Positions 9,031 to 18,135 of a stretch of 64,000 nucleotides of DNA are shown here, one piece after another; the stretch's first letter is position 1; every line of letters starts with the position of its first letter. The notes under the pieces were generated by a model, which saw only the letters and a list, made by a program, of their open reading frames with translations, was not told where the DNA came from and ran no database searches. Source of the DNA: Undibacterium sp049340185 (GTDB taxonomy: Bacteria > Pseudomonadota > Gammaproteobacteria > Burkholderiales > Burkholderiaceae_D); contig NZ_JBMPPC010000005.1 in the NCBI RefSeq assembly GCF_049340185.1, positions 372,001 to 436,000 of the forward strand, in the 5' to 3' direction. A program made the translations under genes and the position numbers.

Positions 9031-9138
9031 GTCGCATGTAGGCTCAATTCAAGCCTAGCTCAAGCTGACACAATGCCTAGTCAGTGCTCAATCAATATTT
9101 TATTAATGCTGTGTCAGCGTTAAACAATAGTAGCTGCC

Positions 9139-10062
9139 TCAGTCTTTCATGCGAGTTTGCTGTGTCGATACATAGTGACGCGGGGAACATCCAATGAGCC
9201 GTTTAAAAGCAGTACTAAACGCACTTTCAGACTCGTAGCCCAATGATCGTGAGATGACCGCGATAGAGTCCTTGGAATTTACAAGTCGATCTTTCGCCAA
9301 TAGCATGCGCCATTGCGATAAATATTCTATGGCCGGAAGGCCAACCGTTTTCTTAAATTTGGACGCAAAACTAGATCGCGACATTGATGCGAGCTCTGCG
9401 AGAGAGTCCAATGTCCAGCGATTCGAGGGGTTTGCATGCATTGCACTCAGCGCTGCGTTCATCGATGGATCCGCCAGCGCGAAAATCCAGCCAACGTTAT
9501 CTACGGCACCCTGGGCAATGCATAGACGCAGTACCTGAACCAATATTTGCTGAACCAGCTGTTGGGCGAGCAAATAACTGCCAGGCTGTGGTACTCGCAA
9601 CTCCTGCATCAAGCGCTCGATAAACCATCGCAGCGCGAACCTGTCTGCTTCTGCGCAGATGTGAACGATATCCGGCAATACATCAAGAAACATGGCCGAC
9701 TGCGCGTTCGCAAAGGTGAAATAGCCGCCGATTCCAGTAACCTCTCCGCCCCCCTGGTGCGTGATTACTCCACCCTCCAACGCACCCGCCAAAAACGACG
9801 CAGCGTTAACGGGTTCCAGCGAAAGCTCGCTGGCGAGCACAAACGAATGACCTCTGGGTAGCATGATGCAATCTCCCGCACGCAGCCTGATCGCAGCCGC
9901 ACCATCGAGCGCAAACCAACATTCGCCAGTGAGCAAAGCGTAGCACCGGATGCACTGATAGGCAGGGAAGTGGATCGACCAGGCGCCACCCAGATCTAAA
10001 CCGCGAAACATAAAGCTTTGAGGCTTCAGCAGTGACAGTACGTCTGAGAGCGGATCCATCAT
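9139..10062 (-). CDS. AraC-family transcriptional regulator
   Basis: This 307-aa protein has an N-terminal cupin-like sensor region of the AraC-binding type (about residues 5-190) and a C-terminal double helix-turn-helix (about 205-305) with SRSLGYESESAFSTAFKRLIG followed by SPRHY, the classical AraC signature. It is transcribed away from the dehydrogenase gene at 10204, which it may control. A second ATG lies one codon in, so the start could be 10059. The ligand is unknown. Confidence 0.88.
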   Translation of the reverse strand: MMDPLSDVLSLLKPQSFMFRGLDLGGAWSIHFPAYQCIRCYALLTGECWFALDGAAAIRLRAGDCIMLPRGHSFVLASELSLEPVNAASFLAGALEGGVITHQGGGEVTGIGGYFTFANAQSAMFLDVLPDIVHICAEADRFALRWFIERLMQELRVPQPGSYLLAQQLVQQILVQVLRLCIAQGAVDNVGWIFALADPSMNAALSAMHANPSNRWTLDSLAELASMSRSSFASKFKKTVGLPAIEYLSQWRMLLAKDRLVNSKDSIAVISRSLGYESESAFSTAFKRLIGCSPRHYVSTQQTRMKD

Positions 10063-10203
10063 GATTTTGGACGATCGAAAAGAAAGTAGAGACTTTATAT
10101 TATAGACAGTATCAAATCAAGAAAATACAATTTGCCAAAGAAAAGAGAGCTTGCTGCAATGACTGTCGTAACAGTGCCGTCCCCAACATGGAGTAAAGAT
10201 ACG

Positions 10204-11133
10204 ATGAAACGACTCGAATACACGCGTTACGGTGGTCACGAGCTAGTGCGCATGAGCGAATTTAGCTTGCCTGAGCTCAAAGCCAATGAAGTGTTAATAC
10301 GGGTTGCTGCGGCATCCATCAACCCGATGGACTGGAAAATTCGAAGTGGAAAAATGAAACTGTTCACGGGGAATAAGTTTCCGCGTGCCTTGGGTACAGA
10401 CTTCGCTGGCACAGTGGAATCCGTTGGCGTCAACGTAGATGACTTTACACCTGGTGATGATGTTGTTGGAACGGTGCCGATGAAAGGATCTGGCGCATTT
10501 GCACCTATGCTCATCACGTCAAAGAATTTAATTGTCAAAAAGCCGGAAAATTTATCCTTTACCGAGGCCGCGACCTTGCCGATTGCCGGTGTGACCGCGT
10601 GGCACGCACTAATCAAGAAGGCTCGTTTAAAGCCGGGTCAAACAATCTTTCTTAATGGCGCATTAGGTGCCGTAGGGCAGGCCGCGATTGCGATTGCGCA
10701 AAGTATCGGCGCTGAAATAACCGCACGCGTCGGCCCTCACTCCCTTGAGCAGGCACAGTCGCTAGGCATTAACGTGGTGTTAGACTACACCAAACCAGTG
10801 CCGTCCTCGCTCGATAGCGGATTTGACCTGGTCTTCGATTGCAACGGGAGCCTCTCGACTCAAGACGCTGCACGACTTATGAAGCGAGGTGGCATGATCA
10901 TTGACATTGCCCCGACCAGAGCGAAGTTTTTCAAGGCATGTCTATCTCGCGCTAACAAGCTCGTTTTTGCAGATCCCAAAGCAGAATACTTGCAAGAGGT
11001 CATCGCGCTCGCAGCCGCTGGCAAATTAGCTATCCATATCGCGCAATCCATTTCTTTGGCAGAAGCGCCAGAGGCTCTTGCATTGCTTGAACGTGGCGAG
11101 CGCAGAAACGGCAAAACGGTCATCGTGTTTTGA
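10204..11133 (+). CDS. NADP-dependent quinone-oxidoreductase-like medium-chain dehydrogenase
   Basis: This 309-aa protein is a zinc-free MDR-superfamily oxidoreductase (quinone oxidoreductase type). The GroES-like domain contains ASINPMDWKIRSG and the segment GTDFAGTVESVG; the Rossmann domain carries NGALGAVGQAAIAIAQ (about residue 150-165). A frame open from a TTG at 10132 would add 24 residues, but MKRLEYTRYGG is the family-like start and GGAG precedes it by ten bases. AraC regulators and such enzymes are often paired divergently, which suggests an inducible detoxification or redox role. Confidence 0.85.
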   Translation: MKRLEYTRYGGHELVRMSEFSLPELKANEVLIRVAAASINPMDWKIRSGKMKLFTGNKFPRALGTDFAGTVESVGVNVDDFTPGDDVVGTVPMKGSGAFAPMLITSKNLIVKKPENLSFTEAATLPIAGVTAWHALIKKARLKPGQTIFLNGALGAVGQAAIAIAQSIGAEITARVGPHSLEQAQSLGINVVLDYTKPVPSSLDSGFDLVFDCNGSLSTQDAARLMKRGGMIIDIAPTRAKFFKACLSRANKLVFADPKAEYLQEVIALAAAGKLAIHIAQSISLAEAPEALALLERGERRNGKTVIVF

Positions 11134-11267
11134 GAATTTTAGATAACGCGCTATGAGTGACCTATCAGCGGACTATCAGATTGGCGGGTTCAAACCATGT
11201 TTGAAGTCGTTAAATAAACTACATACACAGATGCATCATATAAATGCATAGTACGAATGGGCTATCT

Positions 11268-11762
11268 ATGAAGCGAATACAAATACTATCCTTATCAGCC
11301 TTACTCACGCTCGTGACTGGTTGTAGCATTTCTACCCCTTTTAAATGGGTCGATGAGCACAAACGCAAGAGTACTCTTGCCGAGAATCAGGATGAGCAAT
11401 TACTAGTTGCCGTCACACATGCGACCATTGATGCCACTAAACGGAAACTTTTTGATCAAGGTGCATCGCGAGTGATAGATAGCCTTCTCGTACAGCCGGG
11501 TTTAATCGGATACTCTGTCCGCCGCCAGCTATTTGGTGATGAAGTATGGACAGCAACAGTCTGGAGCGACGAGGCGTCAATGCTACGATTTGTCCAGTCT
11601 CCCGCGCATCTTCAGGCAGTAAAAGAGAGTAGCGCAGCGATCCGCAATATCGACTACACACGCATCTACATGAGAAGAGATGAACTTCCCGCAAGCTGGT
11701 CCCGGCTCTTGTACGCCTCACAGAAAAAAGAGCAGCCTGCATCTCCGCAAGAAAGCGAGTAA
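11268..11762 (+). CDS. Putative lipoprotein with an ABM-like (monooxygenase-type) fold
   Basis: This 164-aa protein begins with a lipoprotein signal peptide: a hydrophobic stretch ending in the lipobox LVTGC, with Cys19 as lipidation site. The mature part contains GLIGYSVRRQLFGDEVWTAT and WSDEASMLRFVQSP, which resembles the antibiotic-biosynthesis-monooxygenase/DUF3291 type of small dimeric barrel. I do not recognise a specific family member. An upstream in-frame ATG at 11244 is possible, but MKRIQILSLS gives the normal signal peptide. It lies 134 bases after the dehydrogenase gene and may be separately transcribed. Confidence 0.7.
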   Translation: MKRIQILSLSALLTLVTGCSISTPFKWVDEHKRKSTLAENQDEQLLVAVTHATIDATKRKLFDQGASRVIDSLLVQPGLIGYSVRRQLFGDEVWTATVWSDEASMLRFVQSPAHLQAVKESSAAIRNIDYTRIYMRRDELPASWSRLLYASQKKEQPASPQESE

Positions 11763-11899
11763 CGATCCTTTGCACTTGCTTTCTATCTGTTCAATCTTAT
11801 GTGACAACAGGGTGCAATCCTTTCCAAATCAAGGGCAGGTCGTACCCCATAATTTGTCCACCCGTATGTCAATAAACGAACTCATCAGAAGCGATGAGT

Positions 11900-14800
11900 T
11901 TAATGAACAAAGAACGTGTTCAGTAGTCCGTCTAACGCATTAACAGGAATGGGTTTGCTGAACAGATAGCCTTGATATGCCATACATTCATGCAACTTTA
12001 AAAAAGCGAGTTGCTCCTCTGTTTCCACTCCTTCAGCAATCACATCAAGACGGAAATTTTTGGCTAGATCGATGATAGTTTTGACCATGACTGCATCGTT
12101 GCTGTCGGTTGTAATATCACGCACAAAACTTTGATCAATTTTAATTTGATCGAGCGGTAGCCGTTTCAGGTAAGACAATGAAGAATAGCCTGTACCGAAA
12201 TCGTCCATCGACAACTTTACACCCAACTCCTTCAGCGCAATCATTTTGCTGATGACCTCATCCACATCAGTAAGAACGACACTCTCCGTAAGTTCAAGTT
12301 TTAGTTTTGACGCATCTACGCCATGATGATGCAACAGACTGGCAAGATGTTCGACAAAGTCTGTTTGCCTGAATTGTTGTGCGCTGACATTGACGGCGAC
12401 GGTGAGATGCCTGGTGTGATCTGACTTTGACCATTTAACTAATTGCTGGCATGCGGTACGTATGACCCATTCTCCGATCTCCAGAATTAAAGAACTTTCC
12501 TCGGCAATAGGAATAAATTGCATTGGCATGACCAGGCCACGATCCGGATGTAGCCACCTCACTAGCGCCTCGGCACCAATTGGACGCTGCTGATCATCGA
12601 CCTGAATTTGATAATACAAGCGTAATTCGTCGGAAGGTACTGCATGGCGCAAATCCGCTTCCAGCGCGGCACGCGTTTCTACTGCTAACTGCATCGCCGG
12701 GTTAAAGAAGCGCAAAGTATTGCGACCCGCATCTTTTGCTTTGTACATAGCAATATCTGCCTGCTTTAATAAAGTCTCCGGTAACTCTTTATTGCCTTGA
12801 TAGACGCTCACGCCGATGCTGGGAGAGCTATGTTGTTCGCTCTCATTGAGATGATATGGAGCCGCCAGGTTGGCGCGTATTTTTTCTGCGATCAGGGCTG
12901 TCTTTTGTGAAGCTGTTTCGATGCTTTCGTCCAACTCAACCAGCAGCACAATAAATTCATCTCCACCCAAACGCGCTACGGTATCTGTCTCTCGAATACA
13001 TGCTTGAATTCTTTGTGCTACTTCAATCAACAACTGATCACCAAAATTATGACCTAATATATCGTTGATGGTTTTGAACCTATCCATATCGATGAACAGT
13101 ACTGCACCGTAGTGGTTACTGCGGGTAGATGTTGAAATCGCGGAGTCAAATCTATCCATCAGTAAGCGGCGGTTTGGCAGACCTGTCAGTGCGTCAAAAA
13201 AAGCAAGATTATGAATTCGCTCTTCCGCTTGTTTGCGTGCGCTGATGTCATCAAAATTAACGACTACTTGTTTTAACTTGCCATCTGCATCCAATTCGGG
13301 GAATGCATTGACTAGCAACCAAACCACCCTTTTTTTGTTCGTTGACTTGACGCCAAGCACCAGAGCCTCCAGCGGTTTCATGGTGGCGATAACCCGTTGT
13401 ACAGGATACTCATCAACGGTCATTGTTTCTTCTTTATCGTTCACAAACCGCCAGGACGGATCGATCGCCGTTTTGCCTAGCATTTGATCGACAGATAAAC
13501 CTAAGAGTTCTGACGCACGAGGATTACTAAAAATGATTGTTGAATCGGGTGCGTGGACGATGATCGCAACATGTAAATTGGTCAGCAAATCACGATGTCT
13601 AGCATTGCTCTGGATTAATTCCTGCTGTTGCTGAAGTAAACTAGCCTCAATTTTTTTACGTTCAGTAATATCTCGTGACGAGTTAAATAATACCTGCTTG
13701 CCCTCTAGTTCTAGCGCATAGTCACTGACTTCCACGTCAAACATAGTGCCATCTTTGCGCTTGTGGCGGGATTCGAATTGTGTGCGTGCTTTGTGTGACA
13801 AGACCTGTGCTAAGCGATGCTCTAGCTCATTCACGCACATGTTGACATCCCATTCATACAAATGCTTCCCTATCATTTCATCTCTTGTATAGCCGAGCAT
13901 CGCGCAAAAGGAATCACTGGCCTCGATGAGTTTTCCTTGGCTATCTAATATATGGATACCATCGCTGGCGTTATGAAGCAGGGCAAGATTTTTTTCATTT
14001 TCTTTTTTTAATGCAATCTGAGCCTGTGTATTTTCTGCTTGCAATCGAAGTGCAGCGATACCGTAAGATAAGTTGTCTGCTAACTCTTTCAGCAGCTTTA
14101 CTTCTTCGGCTTGAAAGGCTTGAGTTTTCGCTGCATAGATATTCAGAACTGCGAAGACGCCATTTTTATTAGTGACGGGGAGTGCAATACTTGATTGAAA
14201 GCCGTGCTTGACAGCGTTTTCTTGCCACGGTTCCATGGCCTGATTCTCTACAAAATCTTGATTGATGATGACTGAATTTGTCTTGATGGATTCGCCAGAT
14301 GGTCCGCCTCCCAGCTTGGTATCTCGCCAGCTTGCTGTGATTTTATCCAGGTAGTTATTCTGATCGCCCCAATGGGCGCGAACACTGATTGATTTGGCGG
14401 CGTCTTGCTCAGCAAAACCTATCCATGCCATCAGATAACCGCCTGTTTCTACAAGTAGTTTGCAAATAGATTCAAGTAGTGCTTGTTCACTGCTGGCATG
14501 AATTAGCTCACTATTACATTCACCCAGCATCTTCAGTGTCCTGGTGAGACTCTCTCGCTCAATTTCTTTGCGCTTCCTTTCTTCAATATTAAACGTCACT
14601 CCAATAAATCGCTGACCCCGATTATTTGATCCGGTATCCATAATTCTGCCGTGGTTGGCATACCAGACCCAGGAGCCGTCTTTTGCCCTGAACCGGAATT
14701 CACACTGATATTTTTCGGTAACGCCATTGATATGATTACTCAACGCCTCTTTTAAACCCGCCATATCATCGGGATGAATGATGGAAAAAAGGTCGTCAAT

Positions 14801-14968
14801 ATAATTGGCAATCTCATTTTCGTGGTAACCGAGTTCGGCAAATATTTTGGTCGCTTTTCGAGTGACTACTCCGGTGACCAGATCGTTTTCCCATAAATCC
14901 AGATCCGCAGCCTCCATCACCAATTCGAGTCGCTTTTCGTTCATTATTTGTTCGACGCTATTAGGCAT
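11900..14968 (-). CDS. PAS/GAF/GGDEF/EAL cyclic-di-GMP signalling protein
   Basis: This 1022-aa protein has no membrane segment. The order is PAS/PAC (about residues 10-130), GAF (150-310), PAS (325-450), PAS (455-580), GGDEF (590-750) and EAL (765-1015). Both catalytic domains look intact: RLGGDEFIVLL in the cyclase, and GAEALVRW, ELTESVV and DDFGTGYSSLSYLKRLPLD in the phosphodiesterase. It could therefore make or break cyclic-di-GMP in response to a signal sensed by the PAS/GAF modules. It appears monocistronic. Confidence 0.92.
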   Translation of the reverse strand: MPNSVEQIMNEKRLELVMEAADLDLWENDLVTGVVTRKATKIFAELGYHENEIANYIDDLFSIIHPDDMAGLKEALSNHINGVTEKYQCEFRFRAKDGSWVWYANHGRIMDTGSNNRGQRFIGVTFNIEERKRKEIERESLTRTLKMLGECNSELIHASSEQALLESICKLLVETGGYLMAWIGFAEQDAAKSISVRAHWGDQNNYLDKITASWRDTKLGGGPSGESIKTNSVIINQDFVENQAMEPWQENAVKHGFQSSIALPVTNKNGVFAVLNIYAAKTQAFQAEEVKLLKELADNLSYGIAALRLQAENTQAQIALKKENEKNLALLHNASDGIHILDSQGKLIEASDSFCAMLGYTRDEMIGKHLYEWDVNMCVNELEHRLAQVLSHKARTQFESRHKRKDGTMFDVEVSDYALELEGKQVLFNSSRDITERKKIEASLLQQQQELIQSNARHRDLLTNLHVAIIVHAPDSTIIFSNPRASELLGLSVDQMLGKTAIDPSWRFVNDKEETMTVDEYPVQRVIATMKPLEALVLGVKSTNKKRVVWLLVNAFPELDADGKLKQVVVNFDDISARKQAEERIHNLAFFDALTGLPNRRLLMDRFDSAISTSTRSNHYGAVLFIDMDRFKTINDILGHNFGDQLLIEVAQRIQACIRETDTVARLGGDEFIVLLVELDESIETASQKTALIAEKIRANLAAPYHLNESEQHSSPSIGVSVYQGNKELPETLLKQADIAMYKAKDAGRNTLRFFNPAMQLAVETRAALEADLRHAVPSDELRLYYQIQVDDQQRPIGAEALVRWLHPDRGLVMPMQFIPIAEESSLILEIGEWVIRTACQQLVKWSKSDHTRHLTVAVNVSAQQFRQTDFVEHLASLLHHHGVDASKLKLELTESVVLTDVDEVISKMIALKELGVKLSMDDFGTGYSSLSYLKRLPLDQIKIDQSFVRDITTDSNDAVMVKTIIDLAKNFRLDVIAEGVETEEQLAFLKLHECMAYQGYLFSKPIPVNALDGLLNTFFVH

Positions 14969-15374
14969 ACAAAGCTCCGGATAAACGCTTGTTATCTCAT
15001 CTAATGGAAAAACTTTAAATCAGTTAATATTTTTTGAAGAAGAGTGTGTTCTTATAAATCCTCAATTCAACCAATTAGGCAACAAGAGCGGCAGATAAAT
15101 CTAATGTACGCGTATCACCTTCGTAAGTAAATAAATCTCAAACATGTTGGCAATAAACTCACGTTTTAGTGCGAATTCATAAGTGGGTTTTTGTACATAT
15201 ACCTAGGTATTGCGTGACGAAATATCGAGGGAACCTCAAAGTAATTAGGGGAAGCTCTCCCTACTTATTGCAGGTTACGGTCTTGCAGAATAGAAAATTT
15301 TGCTATGCTAGCGGCTTGCCATTGGTCGGCAGCGTTGCCTTGGACCGGTGGCACTTATTTTTCGGAGTTGTAAG
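14969..15374. other. Gene-free interval between divergent genes
   Basis: This 406-bp AT-rich stretch separates the leftward GGDEF/EAL gene and the rightward DUF2058 gene. Short open frames here lack ribosome sites and family character. Promoters for both genes are expected, and GCTATGCTAGC near 15302-15312 could hold a -10 element, but I cannot assign a convincing -35. Confidence 0.4.
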
Positions 15375-15911
15375 ATGGCCTCATTGCAAGATCAATTTTT
15401 AAAAGCAGGACTAGTCGATAAAAACAAAGCCAAACTGGTCCATCAGGAAAAGAGCAAGCAAAAGAAGGTCGAGCGCCGGACTGGCAACGAGAGCGTGGAT
15501 GAAGCGCGTCTGGCCGCGCTTGAGGTACAGCGTAAAAATGCCGAACGCGCTCGCGAACTCAATGCGCAACGCGATGCGGCCGCGAGCCAAAAAGCAGTTT
15601 TTGCGCAAATTGTCCAGCTGGTGCAAAAGAATCGCCAAAGCAAGGGCACTGGCGACATCGCTTATTACTACACCCACGGTACCAAGATCGATAAGATCTA
15701 TGTGTCAGCAGAGGTGCAGACCCATTTGATCGCTGGCCGACTGGTGATCGTGTGTCTGGAGGGTAAAACAGAATTACTACCCCGTATCATCGCGGACAAA
15801 ATCGCCGAGCGCGATGCATCACTAGTGGTGCGGGTGAAGAAGACAACGACCGAAATCGATGCGGATGATCCGTATGCTGCCTTCCAGATCCCGGATGACT
15901 TTACGTGGTAG
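15375..15911 (+). CDS. DUF2058 family protein (YaiL-like)
   Basis: This 178-aa soluble, highly charged protein matches the DUF2058/YaiL family: MASLQDQFLKAGLVDKNKAK at the start, a lysine/arginine-rich coiled-coil-like region (about residues 15-75), then the conserved IAYYYTHGTKIDKIYVS block and the acidic tail DADDPYAAFQIPDDFTW. The start at 15375 follows GGAG at 15362-15365; a frame from 15348 would add nine non-conserved residues. The function is unknown; a ribosome- or nucleoid-associated role has been suggested for relatives. From codon 93 on, the gene and its downstream flank are duplicated beyond the Fic gene. Confidence 0.88.
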   Translation: MASLQDQFLKAGLVDKNKAKLVHQEKSKQKKVERRTGNESVDEARLAALEVQRKNAERARELNAQRDAAASQKAVFAQIVQLVQKNRQSKGTGDIAYYYTHGTKIDKIYVSAEVQTHLIAGRLVIVCLEGKTELLPRIIADKIAERDASLVVRVKKTTTEIDADDPYAAFQIPDDFTW

Positions 15912-16016
15912 CTCCCGACTGAGCTTCTCCTGAAATTTAGAAATTTATACCTAAATTTCATATGTTTATATGACGTCTATATCGGGCTTAAAATTATTGC
16001 GATGCTGTCCCTCTTT
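15652..16016 (+). repeat. Direct repeat, copy 1: 3' end and downstream flank of the DUF2058 gene
   Basis: This 365-bp segment recurs in the same orientation at 17595-17981. Homology begins inside the DUF2058 gene (GCGACATCGC), runs through its stop codon and the downstream AT-rich stretch, and ends at CTGTCC...CTCTTT. In about 275 aligned coding-end bases I counted 16 substitutions, mostly at third positions, and one 6-bp gap. The two copies bracket the Fic gene. Confidence 0.9.
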
Positions 16017-16061
16017 AGTGACTTAACTTTCCTTCTACAAGCCAGTAACCAGCAATCGGTA

Positions 16062-16147
16062 GGGTGAGCCATGCGCACCGAATGGCAAGCATCAAAAGTG
16101 GCTATTGATTAACGCGTATCGGCTTGGGCGGTGCGCATGGCATACCC
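16062..16147. repeat. Imperfect inverted repeat, 19-bp arms, in the duplication-Fic interval
   Basis: GGGTGAGCCATGCGCACCG (16062-16080) is nearly the reverse complement of 16129-16147 (17 of 19 bases), with a 48-bp loop. This GGGTG...GCGCACC type of repeat is common in proteobacterial intergenic DNA, often as mobile-element debris. The rest of 15912-16358 contains no credible gene. Confidence 0.55.
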
Positions 16148-16308
16148 ACAAAGTGCGCACGCTACGCTTGCTGCATCACGTTTAATCGAGGGAGACAAAG
16201 GACGCTGGAATGAGCTACCTCGTCTGAATTAATCGGTGCAATACGCCCGACGGCTATTGGCACTATACAATTGCGGGTTACGGTGTCACCCGGTATTTTT
16301 CTGGACAG

Positions 16309-16339
16309 TTGAGCCGTAAAATCCTAAAATACGGCTCAA
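16309..16339. promoter_or_regulatory. Perfect 10-bp inverted repeat upstream of the Fic gene (candidate operator)
   Basis: TTGAGCCGTA (16309-16318) and TACGGCTCAA (16330-16339) form a perfect inverted repeat with an 11-bp AT-rich spacer, ending 19 bases before the Fic start codon. Its position suggests an operator, possibly for autoregulation by the winged-helix C-terminus of the Fic protein. This is inference from symmetry and location. Confidence 0.5.
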
Positions 16340-16358
16340 ACCATGATCCGTAAAAGCG

Positions 16359-17540
16359 ATGAAATCAGCTCAAACTCCGCGTGGCATCTCTTCATACATT
16401 TGGCAAAAAGCTGCATGGCCGCGTTGCCAATACGATATGCAACTACTTGCCGCACCATTAGCTGAGGCGCGTCAGCAGCTCGGCGTATTGGCAGGGAAAG
16501 CGCAAGCGATAGGCTTGGCGCGAAGTGATTTGCAAACGCTGCGGCAAGACATTCTGGTACAAGAGGCCATCGCTACGGCAGCCATCGAGGGGCAGCAATT
16601 AGATGTAGCGCAAGTGCGTTCGTCAGTTATGCGCAAATTGGGTTTTAATGACACCGGCAGCAGCGCAAGAGATGTCGATGGCCTGATCGAAGTCATGTTC
16701 GACGCGACCAACAACCTAAATGCAATACTCGATGAAGATTGCCTTTGTCGCTGGCAATCGGCCTTGTTCCCTGGCGGTACCTCTGGCATACAGCGTATTC
16801 AGGTCGGGCAATTTCGCAGCTTTGCCGAACCCATGCAAATTATCAGTGGCAGAGCGGGCAAAGAAGTCGTCCACTATCGCGCCCCCGATTCTGCCCGGGT
16901 GAACACTGACATGGCGGTTTTCTTGGCATGGTTCAATGCGCCTGCCGAGCAAACCCATCATGTCGATGGCATCATTCGTGCCGCAATTGCCCACCTCTGG
17001 TTTGAGACTATCCATCCTTTTGAAGATGGCAACGGGCGTATCGGCCGCGCCATCATCGACAGAGCGCTGGCACAAGATGCGCAAACCCAGCAGCTCGGTG
17101 TTGCGGGCCTCATCAGTATGTCGCGCACCCTGCAACTACACCGCAAAGACTATTACGATGCACTGCATCAGGCGCAAACGGGCGATCTCGATATCACGCC
17201 CTGGGTCAGTTGGTTTCTCAAGCTATTTACGACGGCGTGCCAACACACACAACAAGGCATCAGCCAGGCGATCTTGAAGGCACAGTTCTGGAGCGATCAC
17301 CTGCACAGCAACTTCAACCAACGCCAGCGCAAAACCCTGCAAAAACTACTCGATGCGGGCGATGGCGGATTTCTGGGTGGTATGACAGCAGAAAAACACA
17401 GCAAAATCACCGGCGCATCCAAAGCCACCGCCACCCGAGATCTCGCCGATCTGCTGCAAAAAGGCGCGGTGATCTCATGCGGCAAAGGCAAAGCGACCAA
17501 GTATCTGATCAATGTTGAGGGCTGGAATCAATTAGTGTGA
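16359..17540 (+). CDS. Fic-family protein with DUF4172-type N-terminus and winged-helix C-terminus
   Basis: This 393-aa protein is a probable AMP-transferase of the Fic family. The N-terminal region (about residues 14-110, IWQKAAWPRCQYD...) is of the DUF4172 type and contains TAAIEG, fitting the [S/T]xxxE[G/N] inhibitory helix that restrains Fic activity in class II proteins. The Fic core holds the full active-site motif HPFEDGNGRIGR (about residue 220). The C-terminus (about 320-390: ITGASKATATRDLADLLQKGAV) is a winged helix. The gene lies between the two copies of a 365-387 bp repeat, which suggests it was acquired. Its target is unknown; roles in stress, toxicity or defence are all possible. 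Confidence 0.9.
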   Translation: MKSAQTPRGISSYIWQKAAWPRCQYDMQLLAAPLAEARQQLGVLAGKAQAIGLARSDLQTLRQDILVQEAIATAAIEGQQLDVAQVRSSVMRKLGFNDTGSSARDVDGLIEVMFDATNNLNAILDEDCLCRWQSALFPGGTSGIQRIQVGQFRSFAEPMQIISGRAGKEVVHYRAPDSARVNTDMAVFLAWFNAPAEQTHHVDGIIRAAIAHLWFETIHPFEDGNGRIGRAIIDRALAQDAQTQQLGVAGLISMSRTLQLHRKDYYDALHQAQTGDLDITPWVSWFLKLFTTACQHTQQGISQAILKAQFWSDHLHSNFNQRQRKTLQKLLDAGDGGFLGGMTAEKHSKITGASKATATRDLADLLQKGAVISCGKGKATKYLINVEGWNQLV

Positions 17541-17594
17541 AAGTGAGTGGAGAGATCCATTCAATTAAAGCGGTGCTGACCCTAACCTTCCCAA

Positions 17595-17848
17595 GCGACA
17601 TCGCTTATTACTACACTCACGGTACCAAGATCGATAAGATCTATGTGTCGGCAGAGGTACAGACGCATTTGATTGCCGGCCGACTGGTGATCGTGTGTCT
17701 GGAGGGTAAAATAGAATTACTGTCCCGGATTATCGCGGATAAAATCGCCGAGCGCGATGCGTCACTGGTGGTGAGGAAGACAACGACCGAAATCGATGCA
17801 GATGATCCGTATGCCGCCTTCCAGATCCCGGATGACTTTACGTGGTAG
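17595..17848 (+). pseudogene. Truncated second copy of the DUF2058 gene (C-terminal part only)
   Basis: This fragment encodes only the last 84 residues of the DUF2058 protein, from the DIAYYYTHGTKIDKIYVS block to IPDDFTW and the stop. An open frame can be extended upstream to a GTG at 17537 (overlapping the Fic stop), but that leader is unrelated to the family. One Lys/Val-Lys pair is deleted relative to the intact copy. The frame has stayed open and differences are mostly synonymous, so translation is not excluded. Confidence 0.8.
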
Positions 17849-17981
17849 CTCCCGACTGAGCTTCTCCTGAAATTTAGAAATTCATTGGACACGCATATAA
17901 ACTGTGAAATCTATGCCTAAATTTCACGTGTTTATATGACGTTTATATCGGGCTTAAAATTATTGCTACGCTGTCCTCTTT
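17595..17981 (+). repeat. Direct repeat, copy 2: duplicated DUF2058 3' end and flank
   Basis: This is the second copy of the segment at 15652-16016. It carries about 30 extra bases between the stop codon region and the AT-rich tail (CATTGGACACGCATATAAAC region) and lacks 6 bp in the coding part. Its right end abuts the broken end of a leftward reading frame (see 17982-18135), marking a recombination junction. Confidence 0.9.
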
Positions 17982-18135
17982 GATTACAGGTTTCTTGGAA
18001 TGTGGCATATCGATCATCATCAGATCCCTCTGAAAAAACCTGTAATATTTGGCCAAAACTGTCGCGAAAAATACACCTAACGAGATATTCAAAGGCCTTC
18101 CAACCAAGTATGTGTAAATCAAAAGTGATGGGCAT
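17932..18135 (-). pseudogene. Truncated ORF following the OLD nuclease, possible endonuclease-like N-terminus
   Basis: This 67-codon frame starts with an ATG immediately after the OLD gene's TAA, so the two were clearly one operon. Residues 1-50 (PITFDLHILGWKAFEYLV, then FGQILQVFSEGSDDDRYATF) resemble the start of Mrr/restriction-endonuclease-like proteins, which often read L-x-W/P-x-x-F-E-x-L and G-x-D-x-G-R-D. Beyond about residue 51 the frame enters the duplicated DUF2058 flank, so the real 3' part of the gene is lost. The family assignment is tentative. Confidence 0.5.
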
